A stretch of 64,000 nucleotides of DNA from CAIOYC01 sp965277345. GTDB lineage: Bacteria; Pseudomonadota; Alphaproteobacteria; Caulobacterales; Caulobacteraceae. Under the pieces are notes generated by a model. That model did not search any database, was not told where the DNA came from, and saw only the letters and a program-made list of their open reading frames with translations. The translations under genes were made by a program, and so were the position numbers. Location of the stretch: NCBI GenBank assembly GCA_965277345.1, contig CBDICI010000003.1, forward strand, positions 186,001 to 250,000, in the 5' to 3' direction. Shown here in pieces: positions 16,681 through 23,854 of this stretch; the stretch's first letter is position 1; every line of letters begins with the position of its first letter.

Positions 16681-16915
16681 TTGCCGAAATGATCTGACAG
16701 CAGGCCATGCTTCGCCACGAAGTCGTTGTGTTCCTTGATCGCCTCGGCGTTCTCCTCCGCCCAGCGGCGGCCGCGGTCCTCGGCGCCCTTGGGATCGACC
16801 TTCTGCAGGTGCAGGCGCAGTTCCCGCTCGCTCATACCGGCCACGGAGAGGCCCAGGCGCTGCGCTTGCGCCACAGGTCCGGATCGATGCCGAGGTTGAG
16901 TTCGGGCTTTATCAT
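16671..16915 (-). pseudogene. ccdA: CcdA family antitoxin with an apparent one-base deletion
   Basis: Read from ATG 16915, the first 20 codons give MIKPELNLGIDPDLW..., an antitoxin-type N-terminus, then run out of frame and hit TGA after 27 codons. The neighbouring frame takes over exactly at 16856 with LGLSVAGMSERELRL and ends in the CcdA-like WAEENAEAIKEHNDFV and GLLSDHF. The span is 245 bases; adding one base in the codon at 16858-16857 gives an 81-residue protein. The damage separates the DNA-binding N-terminus from the toxin-binding C-terminus. A shorter product from an in-frame GTG near 16875 could still make the toxin-binding part. A sequencing error is also possible. Confidence 0.8.
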
Positions 16916-16932
16916 GCGGCGAGCTTAACACA

Positions 16933-18333
16933 TCACCCCGGCGAGATCATCTTCTCGGGCCTGACGTATGCGTCGAACTCGGCGTCGGTGAGGTAGCCGC
17001 CGCCGACGGCTTCCTGGCGCAGCGTCGTGCCGTTCCTGTGAGCGGTCTTGGCGATCTTGGCGCAGACGTCGTAGCCCAGCCGCCCGTTCAGCGCGGTCAC
17101 CAGCATCAGCGAGTTGTCCAGCCCTCGCTTGATGTTGTCGAGACGGGGCTCGATGCCGACCACGCAATGCTCGGTGAAGCTGTTCGCCGCATCGGCCAAG
17201 AGCTGGACCGACTGCAGGAAGGTGTAGGCCATGACCGGGTTGAATACGTTGAGCTCGAAATGGCCCGAGGCGCCGGCGAAGCTCAGGGTGCTCTCATTGC
17301 CGAACACGCGGGTGCAGACCATGGTCAAGGCCTCGCACTGGGTCGGGTTGACCTTGCCGGGCATGATCGAGGAGCCGGGCTCGTTCTCCGGCAGGCTGAG
17401 TTCGCCGAGGCCCGAGCGGGGGCCCGAACCCAGAAAGCGGATATCGTTGGCGATCTTGAACAGGCTGACCGCCACGGTGTTCAGCGCCCCGTGGGTGAAG
17501 ACCATGGCGTCGTGCGCGGCCAGGGCCTCGAACTTGTTGGGGGCCGTGGTGAAGTTCAGCCCGGTGATCTGCGCAATCTTGTCCGCCACCTGTTCGGCGA
17601 AGCCCACCGGCGCGTTGAGGCCGGTGCCGACGGCGGTGCCGCCCTGGGCCAGCTGCATAAGCATGGGCAGGGTGGACTCGATTCGCGCGACGCCGTTGGT
17701 GATCTGCTGGGTATAGCCGGAGAACTCCTGGCCGAGGGTCAGCGGCGTGGCGTCCTGGGTGTGGGTGCGGCCGATCTTGATGATGCCCTTCCACGCCTCC
17801 GCCTTGTCGTTCAGGGCGTTGCGCAGGGTCTGCAGGGCGGGCAGCAGGCGGTGGGTGATCTCCTCCGCCGCGGCGATGTGCATGGCCGTGGGATAGGTGT
17901 CGTTGGACGACTGACTCATGTTCACGTGGTCGTTGGGGTGGACGGGCGTCTTGGAGCCCATCACTCCGCCCAGCATCTGGATCGCCCGGTTCGAGATCAC
18001 CTCGTTGGCGTTCATGTTCGACTGCGTGCCGGAGCCGGTCTGCCAGACGGACAGGGGAAAGTGATCGTTCAGCTTGCCCTCGATCACCTCGTCGGCGGCC
18101 CTGACGATGGTCCTGCCGATCTCGGGGTCGAGCTTGCCGAGGCCCATGTTCACCTCCGCGGCGGCGCGCTTGATCACGCCCAGCGCCCGGACGATGGAGG
18201 CTGGCTGCTTCTCCCAGCCGATCCTGAAGTTGCCGAGCGATCGCTGCGACTGCGCGCCCCAGTACCTCGACCCATCGACCTCAATCGGGCCGAAGGTGTC
18301 CGTCTCTGTGCGGGTTCGGGTCGGCTCGGCCAT
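16933..18333 (-). CDS. fumC: Class II fumarate hydratase
   Basis: A 466-residue class II fumarase converting fumarate to malate in the TCA cycle as a homotetramer. The family signature GSSIMPGKVNP (about 318-328) contains the catalytic loop; upstream are QTGSGTQSNMNANEV (about 97-111) and the catalytic-histidine region GRTHTQDATP. Length and start (ATG 18333) are normal. It ends two bases before the GTG that opens the long reading frame over ccdA, so the ccd unit lies directly downstream, perhaps with read-through. It is divergent from the VapBC-type pair. Confidence 0.96.
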   Translation of the reverse strand: MAEPTRTRTETDTFGPIEVDGSRYWGAQSQRSLGNFRIGWEKQPASIVRALGVIKRAAAEVNMGLGKLDPEIGRTIVRAADEVIEGKLNDHFPLSVWQTGSGTQSNMNANEVISNRAIQMLGGVMGSKTPVHPNDHVNMSQSSNDTYPTAMHIAAAEEITHRLLPALQTLRNALNDKAEAWKGIIKIGRTHTQDATPLTLGQEFSGYTQQITNGVARIESTLPMLMQLAQGGTAVGTGLNAPVGFAEQVADKIAQITGLNFTTAPNKFEALAAHDAMVFTHGALNTVAVSLFKIANDIRFLGSGPRSGLGELSLPENEPGSSIMPGKVNPTQCEALTMVCTRVFGNESTLSFAGASGHFELNVFNPVMAYTFLQSVQLLADAANSFTEHCVVGIEPRLDNIKRGLDNSLMLVTALNGRLGYDVCAKIAKTAHRNGTTLRQEAVGGGYLTDAEFDAYVRPEKMISPG

Positions 18334-18344
18334 GCCTGGGCTCC

Positions 18345-18393
18345 TTGACGATGAGCGGGCTCTAGTCGATATATAGCCAGAAATCTAGCCAGA
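18345..18393 (+). promoter_or_regulatory. Promoter and direct-repeat operator of the VapBC-type pair
   Basis: TTGACG (18345-18350) and TATATA (18370-18375) are 19 bases apart; GATATA at 18368 gives a 17-base spacer. Directly downstream TAGCCAGA occurs twice (18374-18381 and 18386-18393, period 12), overlapping the expected start of transcription. This is a natural place for autoregulation by the antitoxin. Confidence 0.5.
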
Positions 18394-18401
18394 GTAGGGC
18401 C

Positions 18402-18647
18402 ATGGAAGTCGGCGTCCTCGAAGCCAAGAATCGCCTCTCGGAGCTGATCGAACGCGCCGAGCGCGGCGAAAAGGTCGTGATCACGCGCCACGGCAAGGCG
18501 GTGGTCTCGCTGATCCCGGAGAAGGCGCCCTATGATGAAGCAGCTTTCAAGGCCTTGATGGAGGAGAATGCGAAAGCGCGGGCCAAACTCCCCAAGATCA
18601 CGCGCGAGGACATCGCCGAAGCCATCCGGGCCGGCCGTAGATTTTGA
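18402..18647 (+). CDS. Phd/YefM-type antitoxin (VapB-like)
   Basis: An 81-residue antitoxin. The N-terminal half is the Phd/YefM DNA-binding fold: VGVLEAKNRLSELIERAERG then EKVVITRHGKAVVSLIP (about 24-40). The C-terminal half (about 45-81) is charged and would wrap the toxin. Its last codon overlaps the TTG start of the PIN-domain toxin (TTGA), the standard coupled arrangement of a toxin-antitoxin pair. Confidence 0.9.
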   Translation: MEVGVLEAKNRLSELIERAERGEKVVITRHGKAVVSLIPEKAPYDEAAFKALMEENAKARAKLPKITREDIAEAIRAGRRF

Positions 18648-19054
18648 CGACGGTGCTCGACGCGAGCTTCGCGGTGAACTGGGCGATCGCGGAGGATGGC
18701 TCGGCGAAGGATAGACAACTCCGCAGTGCCGCCTCGCGGAGCGCATTGGCTGCGCCTGTCATTTTCTGGCACGAAGCCGCCAGCGCGCTCCGGGCGTTGG
18801 GTATGCGCGGCGTGCTGTCGCGCGAAGAGCGCGATGACGCCCTCTCTCGTCTCAGGCGGTTAGGAGTCGAACTTGACGTCGCTGCTCCCGGCATTGCGCG
18901 GGTGCTGCATCTGTCCGACCAATTCAGCCTGACCGTCTATGACGCCGCCTATCTGGAGTTCGCCTTGCGCACCGGCGCCGACCTCGCCACCGATGATGCG
19001 GGGCTGATCCGGGCGGCGGAGAAGGCGGGTATTGCCGCAATATCATCTGGCTGA
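18644..19054 (+). CDS. VapC-type PIN-domain ribonuclease toxin
   Basis: A 136-residue PIN-domain protein. All acidic active-site residues are in place: Asp6 in VLDAS, Glu44 in WHEAASAL, Asp100 in VYDAAYLE and Asp117/118 in LATDD. Family members cleave tRNA or rRNA when released from the antitoxin. The start is a TTG overlapping the antitoxin stop; a GTG three codons later is an alternative. Both give a complete PIN fold. Confidence 0.9.
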   Translation: MTTVLDASFAVNWAIAEDGSAKDRQLRSAASRSALAAPVIFWHEAASALRALGMRGVLSREERDDALSRLRRLGVELDVAAPGIARVLHLSDQFSLTVYDAAYLEFALRTGADLATDDAGLIRAAEKAGIAAISSG

Positions 19055-19066
19055 TCGGAGATCTCC

Positions 19067-19387
19067 ATGATCGTCACCACCACCAACGACCTGCCCGGGC
19101 GCCGGATCGTGCGCCATGTCGGCCTCGTCAGGGGGGTTACAGTGCGCTCGCGCAACGCCATCGCCAGCGTCGGCGCAGGCATCCAGTCGCTGTTCGGCGG
19201 CAACGTCACCATCTACACCTCGCTGGCCGAACAGGCGCGGCAGGAGGCCTACGACCTGCTGGTCCAGCACGCGCAGGCGGCCGGAGCCAACGCCATCCTC
19301 GCCATGCGCTATGACGCCAACGAGATCATGGAGGGCATCACCGAGGTCCTGGCCTATGGCACGGCCGTCGTGGTCGACCCCGCCTGA
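19067..19387 (+). CDS. YbjQ/UPF0145 family protein
   Basis: A 106-residue protein matching the UPF0145 family throughout: MIVTTTNDLPGRRI at the start, GVTVRSRN, then the conserved ARQEAYDLLVQHAQAAGANA and AMRYDANEI. It forms pentameric rings in structures of relatives; no biochemical function is established. It lies 12 bases after the toxin gene and two bases before the methyltransferase gene. Confidence 0.92.
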   Translation: MIVTTTNDLPGRRIVRHVGLVRGVTVRSRNAIASVGAGIQSLFGGNVTIYTSLAEQARQEAYDLLVQHAQAAGANAILAMRYDANEIMEGITEVLAYGTAVVVDPA

Positions 19388-19389
19388 CC

Positions 19390-20163
19390 GTGGCCAGTTG
19401 GGACGTGGACCAATACGAGCGCTACAGGGCCTATCGCGACCGGCCCGCGCTCGATCTCATGGTGCAGCTTCCCGCCGACCTGGAGCCGCGCGAGATCTGG
19501 GACCTCGGCTGCGGCGCCGGCGAACACGCCGCGCTCCTGGCCAAGCGGCATCCACGGGCGCGGGTCCACGGGCTCGATTCCAGCGGGGCCATGTTGGCGG
19601 CGGCGCGCGGGCGCAACACCGAGGTGGACTGGGTGCAGGGCGACATCGCCGCCTTCGCGCCGGCCCGGGCGCCGGACCTGATCTACACCAATGCCGCGCT
19701 GCAGTGGCTGCCCGATCATGAGCGCCTGTTTCCTCGCTTGGTCCGGATGCTGGCGCCGGGCGGCGCGTTCGCCTGCCAGATTCCGGTCTCGTCGGAGACG
19801 CCGTGGTACAGGGCCGTGCGCGATATCGCGCGGGGAGGGCTCGGCGAAGCCCGGTTCGACGACATTCAGGGCGTCTATCCCACCCATGCGGCGGAGGCCT
19901 ATCATCGCTGGCTGGCGCCGCTGGCCGAGGTCGATCTGTGGCGCACCGACTATCTGCACGTGCTGTCCGGCGAGGACCCGGTAGTGGACTGGATGCGGGG
20001 CACGGCGCTTCGACCCTATCTTGACGCCTTCGACGATGACACGGAGCGGGAACGCTTCCTCGGTCTGTGCCGGGCGCGGATGCGGGCGGCGTTCCCACCC
20101 GAGTCGGACGGCTCGACCCTGTTCGACTTCCCCCGCCTGTTCATGATCGCGCGCCGGCCTTAG
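19390..20163 (+). CDS. tam: Trans-aconitate 2-methyltransferase-like SAM-dependent methyltransferase
   Basis: A 257-residue class I methyltransferase. The start MASWDVDQYERY (GTG at 19390) and the SAM-binding motif I WDLGCGAGEHA (about 37-47) match the Tam family, as do TNAALQWLPDH (about 101-111) and the length (E. coli Tam is 252 aa). Tam methylates trans-aconitate, removing this aconitase inhibitor. Its 3' end overlaps the converging patatin gene by four bases. Substrate assignment is by family. Confidence 0.8.
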   Translation: MASWDVDQYERYRAYRDRPALDLMVQLPADLEPREIWDLGCGAGEHAALLAKRHPRARVHGLDSSGAMLAAARGRNTEVDWVQGDIAAFAPARAPDLIYTNAALQWLPDHERLFPRLVRMLAPGGAFACQIPVSSETPWYRAVRDIARGGLGEARFDDIQGVYPTHAAEAYHRWLAPLAEVDLWRTDYLHVLSGEDPVVDWMRGTALRPYLDAFDDDTERERFLGLCRARMRAAFPPESDGSTLFDFPRLFMIARRP

Positions 20164-21950
20164 GTCGCATCGTCCATCAGGTCGTCCTGCAGATCGGCTT
20201 CGCGCAGGTGGGTGAGGGGGCGTTTCAGCGTCTCCAGGGCGGCGACTGCGGCCTGGTGACCGGCCTCGACGGCGGGGTCGAAGGCCTTCCAGTCCTGCAG
20301 CCCCACGCCGTCGATCATCGGGGTGATCAGAAGATCGGTATTGCGGGCGAGATTCTCCGCCGTGCGGGCGTTGGAGACCGTCGCGGCGCGGATCAGCAGG
20401 GCCACGATCGGCGGCCCCCGTCGCCAGGCGCCCGAGGCGATCCATTTCCACAGCGAGGCGGGCGGCTGCACGTCGCCCGGCCGGATCGCGCCTTCCTCGG
20501 CCACATCGACGCCCACCACCGCGCCGCGTTGCCAGCGGCGCATGATGTCCACCGGCAGGTTATTGGTCACCGCCCCATCGACCAGCACCGAGCCGTCGAC
20601 GATCTGCGGCGGCATGACCCCCGGCAGCGAGGCCGAGGCCCGCAGCGCCTTTCGCAGCATCCCCCGGTCGTGCAGCTGATCCTCGCCCGTGGTCAGGTTG
20701 GAGGACACGCAATAGAACGGCAACCACAGGTCCTCGATCAACACTTCGCCGAAATGCTCCTCCAGTCGCTGGCGCACCACATTGCCGCGGGTCATGGCGA
20801 TCATGGGGAAGGCGATGTCGGACAGCGGACTGGTCTGGACGAAGGCGTGGCGGATGCGGCGCTCGATCTCCTCGTCCGGCCACCCCATGGCCACGCCCGC
20901 GGCGATGATCGCCCCCATGGAGGCGCCGCCGAGGAAGTCGATCGGCGCGCCGGATTCATGCAAGGCGCGGATCACCCCGATATGGGCATAGGCGCGCGCG
21001 CCGCCGCCGGACAGCACCAGACCCACGGAGGCGCCGCACAGCACGCGGGCGATCCGCTCCGCATCGGCGATGGCGCCTTCGCGCACATGATAGTGGCGGG
21101 CGAAGGGGCCGGCGTTGAGCCAGACAGCGGTCCCGCTCGGCTGCCGCGCTCCGTCCGGCTGGATCAGCAAAAGGTCGATCAGCCGATGCTCGTGCATGGC
21201 CCGGCCGGCGAAGGCGGAGGGCTCGAAGGGCGGCGTCTCCGAACTCCGTCCCACCAGCAATAGCCGGTCCACCTGGCGTGCGCAGAGGTGTCGCCAGCTG
21301 TCCTCGCCGGTCTCCGCGCAGAACAACAGGAAGTCGTGGCGCTGTTCGACGGTGGAGAACCATTCGGTCGGGGCGTGCTCCGCCTCCTGGCCCAGCACAG
21401 CGACGGAATAGCCGAGCGCCTGCAGCGCCCGCTCCACCTTCTCGACGAAGGGGCGGATGGGCGGCCCCTCCGAGACGCCGATGAAGCCCAGCACCCGCGG
21501 CGTCGCCATGCCGGCGTCGGACACCGGCTGGCGGGCGCGGATGATCATCAGCCGGGCCAGCTCGGCCATCAGCGCCGGGTCCCTGCGCGCGGCGGCGAAG
21601 AAGGCGCGCCGGGGCAGGGCCAGCACCTCCGAATCGCGCATGGCGACCACGGTGGCGGAGTGGGGCGAGCCGGCGATCAGCGCCATCTCTCCCGCCGGTT
21701 CGCCAGGCTTGATGACGCCCAGGAACTGGCTCTCGCCATTGTCGCCCTTGCGCAGCACGCCGAGTCGCCCGGCACGGACCAGGTAGAGCAGGTCGGGCTC
21801 CTCGCCCGCGGTATAGAGCGTCCGGCCGCCGGGCAGGGAGAACCACACAACCTCCGCCGCGGCGCGTTCGCCCACGAACAGCCGCGTCAGGGCGCCATGG
21901 CCGGCGGAATCGCCCAGCCGGTCGGCCAAAGTGGCGTGCAGATCGGCCAT
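20160..21950 (-). CDS. Patatin-like phospholipase with N-terminal cyclic-nucleotide-binding domain (NTE type)
   Basis: A 596-residue protein. Residues about 20-140 are a cyclic-nucleotide-binding-like fold (GRLGVLRKGD..., KPGEPAGEMALIAGSPHSATV). Residues about 310-480 are the patatin domain with the oxyanion motif SGGGARAYAHIG, nucleophile Ser in GASMG (342-346) and catalytic Asp in VLVDGAVTNN (about 458). The intermediate region (150-300) is typical of neuropathy-target-esterase-like bacterial proteins. Lysophospholipase activity is expected. The start ATG at 21950 gives the usual length. No transmembrane segment precedes the CNB domain, unlike eukaryotic NTE. Confidence 0.9.
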   Translation of the reverse strand: MADLHATLADRLGDSAGHGALTRLFVGERAAAEVVWFSLPGGRTLYTAGEEPDLLYLVRAGRLGVLRKGDNGESQFLGVIKPGEPAGEMALIAGSPHSATVVAMRDSEVLALPRRAFFAAARRDPALMAELARLMIIRARQPVSDAGMATPRVLGFIGVSEGPPIRPFVEKVERALQALGYSVAVLGQEAEHAPTEWFSTVEQRHDFLLFCAETGEDSWRHLCARQVDRLLLVGRSSETPPFEPSAFAGRAMHEHRLIDLLLIQPDGARQPSGTAVWLNAGPFARHYHVREGAIADAERIARVLCGASVGLVLSGGGARAYAHIGVIRALHESGAPIDFLGGASMGAIIAAGVAMGWPDEEIERRIRHAFVQTSPLSDIAFPMIAMTRGNVVRQRLEEHFGEVLIEDLWLPFYCVSSNLTTGEDQLHDRGMLRKALRASASLPGVMPPQIVDGSVLVDGAVTNNLPVDIMRRWQRGAVVGVDVAEEGAIRPGDVQPPASLWKWIASGAWRRGPPIVALLIRAATVSNARTAENLARNTDLLITPMIDGVGLQDWKAFDPAVEAGHQAAVAALETLKRPLTHLREADLQDDLMDDAT

Positions 21951-22094
21951 GGGATCGCCATCCTCGGTCAGCGTCCCATGACCATACGCGCAACCTGCAA
22001 AAGAAGGTTAACCCGGCCCGATACGGCGCCTGACCTGTGGACGATCGTCGCGGGGGCCTTCGCGCCCGGGCCGACGCGCGTTAACTCCCGTGGC

Positions 22095-22508
22095 ATGACG
22101 TTGCACATGATCAAGCTCTGCGTCGGTTGCGACACCGTCGAGGAACTGCTCGACTGGCGAAAGGAGCACAGCGGGCAGGCGCCGGAATGGCGGCTGCGCA
22201 CGCGCCAGACGCCCAAGCGGGCAGGGGAGCTGATCGATGGCGGTTCGCTCTACCGCGTGTTCAAGGGGCTGATCCTGTGCCGCCAGGACATCCTCAAGGT
22301 AGAGACGGTGGGCGAGGGGGTGCAGGCGCGCTGCGAGATCGTGCTGGGCGCCGAGGTGGTGCAGGTGACCCCGGCGCCCCGTCGCGCCTTTCAGGGCTGG
22401 CGCTATCTCACCACGGAAGACGCGCCGCCCGACCTGTCATCGGACGGCGATATGCTGGCCGTGCCGCCGGCGCTGGTGGCGCGCCTGCGCGAAATCGGCG
22501 CGTGGTAG
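22095..22508 (+). CDS. DUF1489 family protein
   Basis: A 137-residue protein of the alphaproteobacterial DUF1489 family. Start MTLHMIKLCVGCDTVEEL and the later GSLYRVFKGLILCRQDI and RRAFQGWRYL are family hallmarks. No catalytic motif or membrane segment is visible and the function is unknown. The ATG at 22095 matches the family start; the frame is open upstream but lacks homology. Confidence 0.88.
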   Translation: MTLHMIKLCVGCDTVEELLDWRKEHSGQAPEWRLRTRQTPKRAGELIDGGSLYRVFKGLILCRQDILKVETVGEGVQARCEIVLGAEVVQVTPAPRRAFQGWRYLTTEDAPPDLSSDGDMLAVPPALVARLREIGAW

Positions 22509-22565
22509 ACCGGAACCGATTGTAGGACCGCCGGCTGCGGCCGGGGTTGTGGAGTTCAGGATTTG

Positions 22566-23423
22566 ATGACGACGAGCGCGCCCCCGAGGATCATCGTGGT
22601 GGGCAACGAGAAGGGGGGCGCGGGCAAGTCCACCCTGGCGATCCACATGGCCTGCGGCCTGCTGCACGATGGCCATACCGTGGCGGTGATGGACCTCGAC
22701 CTGCGCCAGCAATCTCTGGCCCACTTCTACCGAAGCCGGCAAACCTGGTCCAAGGCGTCCGGCGCCGTGCTGCCCATGCCCGCCGGTGGGCTGGAGGACC
22801 CGGCCGCCCTGCTCGGCATGGCGGAGGACGAGGCGAAGTCCCGGCTGGAGGACATGATCGCCCTGGCCGCCGCCCGGGCCGATTACCTGGTGATCGACAC
22901 CCCGGGGTCGGACACCGTGCTGTCCCGCGTGGCCCATAGCCATGCCGAGCTGATCGTCACGCCGATGAACGACAGCTTCGTGGATTTCGACATGCTGGGT
23001 CTGGTCGATCCGGTCACTCTGGATCTGGTCAAGCCGAGCCTCTACGCCGAGGTGGTGTGGGAAAGCCGCAAGCAGCGGATGGTGCGTGCGCGCCAGTCGA
23101 TCGACTGGCTGGTGCTCAGGAACCGTCTGGCCACCACCGAGGCCCGCAACCGTCGCCGCCTGGACGAGCGTCTGCAGGCGCTGGCCAAGCGGGTCGGCTT
23201 CAGGATCGGCCCGGGCCTGCGCGACCGGGTGATCTATCGCGAGCTGTTCCCCTTCGGCCTCACCGTGGCCGACCTGTCGCCGACCGTGCGGCCGGTGCCT
23301 GTCTCCTTGACCCACGTGGCGGCGCGCCAGGAGCTGCGCGGCGTCATGGGCGCCATGGGTGTGCCTGGCCACCAGCCGGCGGTGGAGGGGGCGGACGACG
23401 AACTGGTGGCCGAGGTGGGCTGA
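22566..23423 (+). CDS. mipZ: Division plane positioning ATPase MipZ
   Basis: A 285-residue ParA-family ATPase. The deviant Walker A GNEKGGAGKST (13-23) includes both lysines, followed by MDLDLRQQS and VIDTPGSD. The stretches TPMNDSFVDFDMLG, LVLRNRLATTEARNR and LAKRVGFRIGPGLRD are near identical to Caulobacter MipZ, which forms a gradient from the ParB-bound poles and blocks FtsZ assembly away from midcell. ATG at 22566 is used; an in-frame TTG one codon earlier exists. The stop overlaps the start of the J-domain gene. Compared with Caulobacter MipZ it has a slightly longer C-terminus. Confidence 0.95.
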   Translation: MTTSAPPRIIVVGNEKGGAGKSTLAIHMACGLLHDGHTVAVMDLDLRQQSLAHFYRSRQTWSKASGAVLPMPAGGLEDPAALLGMAEDEAKSRLEDMIALAAARADYLVIDTPGSDTVLSRVAHSHAELIVTPMNDSFVDFDMLGLVDPVTLDLVKPSLYAEVVWESRKQRMVRARQSIDWLVLRNRLATTEARNRRRLDERLQALAKRVGFRIGPGLRDRVIYRELFPFGLTVADLSPTVRPVPVSLTHVAARQELRGVMGAMGVPGHQPAVEGADDELVAEVG

Positions 23424-23854
23424 TGCTCGTGCTCATCGTCCTGGCGCTGCTGGCCCTGGGCGCCGTCCTCGGCGCGGCGGGGATGCGTCGGCTTGGACGT
23501 TGGACCGCGCAGGCCAGCGATCGCTGGCGACCGGGCGTGGGGGTCGCCGCCCTGATCACCGCCTTCGCCGGTCTGGCGCTGACGGTGCGGGGGGCGTGGC
23601 TGTTCGGCCTGCCGGCGCTCGCGGCCGCCGGAGCGATGGCGCTCGGCGCGCGCAGGCGTGCAGCTGGGCATAGGCCGCCGGCCGGCATGGGCGAGGCCGA
23701 GGCGCGCTCAATTCTCGGGATCGGTCCCGGAGCGTCGCCCGAGGACATCCAGGCCGCCTATGTGCGCCTGATGCAGCGGGTGCATCCAGATCGGGGCGGC
23801 GCCGCCGGCCTGGCCAGCCAACTCAACGCCGCCCGCGAGCGCTTGCTGGGTTAG
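23423..23854 (+). CDS. Membrane-anchored J-domain protein
   Basis: A 143-residue protein with two or three N-terminal hydrophobic segments (about 2-20, 40-55 and 58-78) and a C-terminal J domain (about 90-143) carrying the essential HPD at 121-123 (RVHPDRGG). The design resembles Tim14/Pam18-type or DnaJ-like membrane cochaperones that recruit DnaK to a site at the membrane. It starts inside the mipZ stop codon (overlap TGATG), so it is translated with mipZ; a functional link to division is inference. The 3' end overlaps the converging carboxypeptidase gene by four bases. Confidence 0.85.
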   Translation: MLVLIVLALLALGAVLGAAGMRRLGRWTAQASDRWRPGVGVAALITAFAGLALTVRGAWLFGLPALAAAGAMALGARRRAAGHRPPAGMGEAEARSILGIGPGASPEDIQAAYVRLMQRVHPDRGGAAGLASQLNAARERLLG

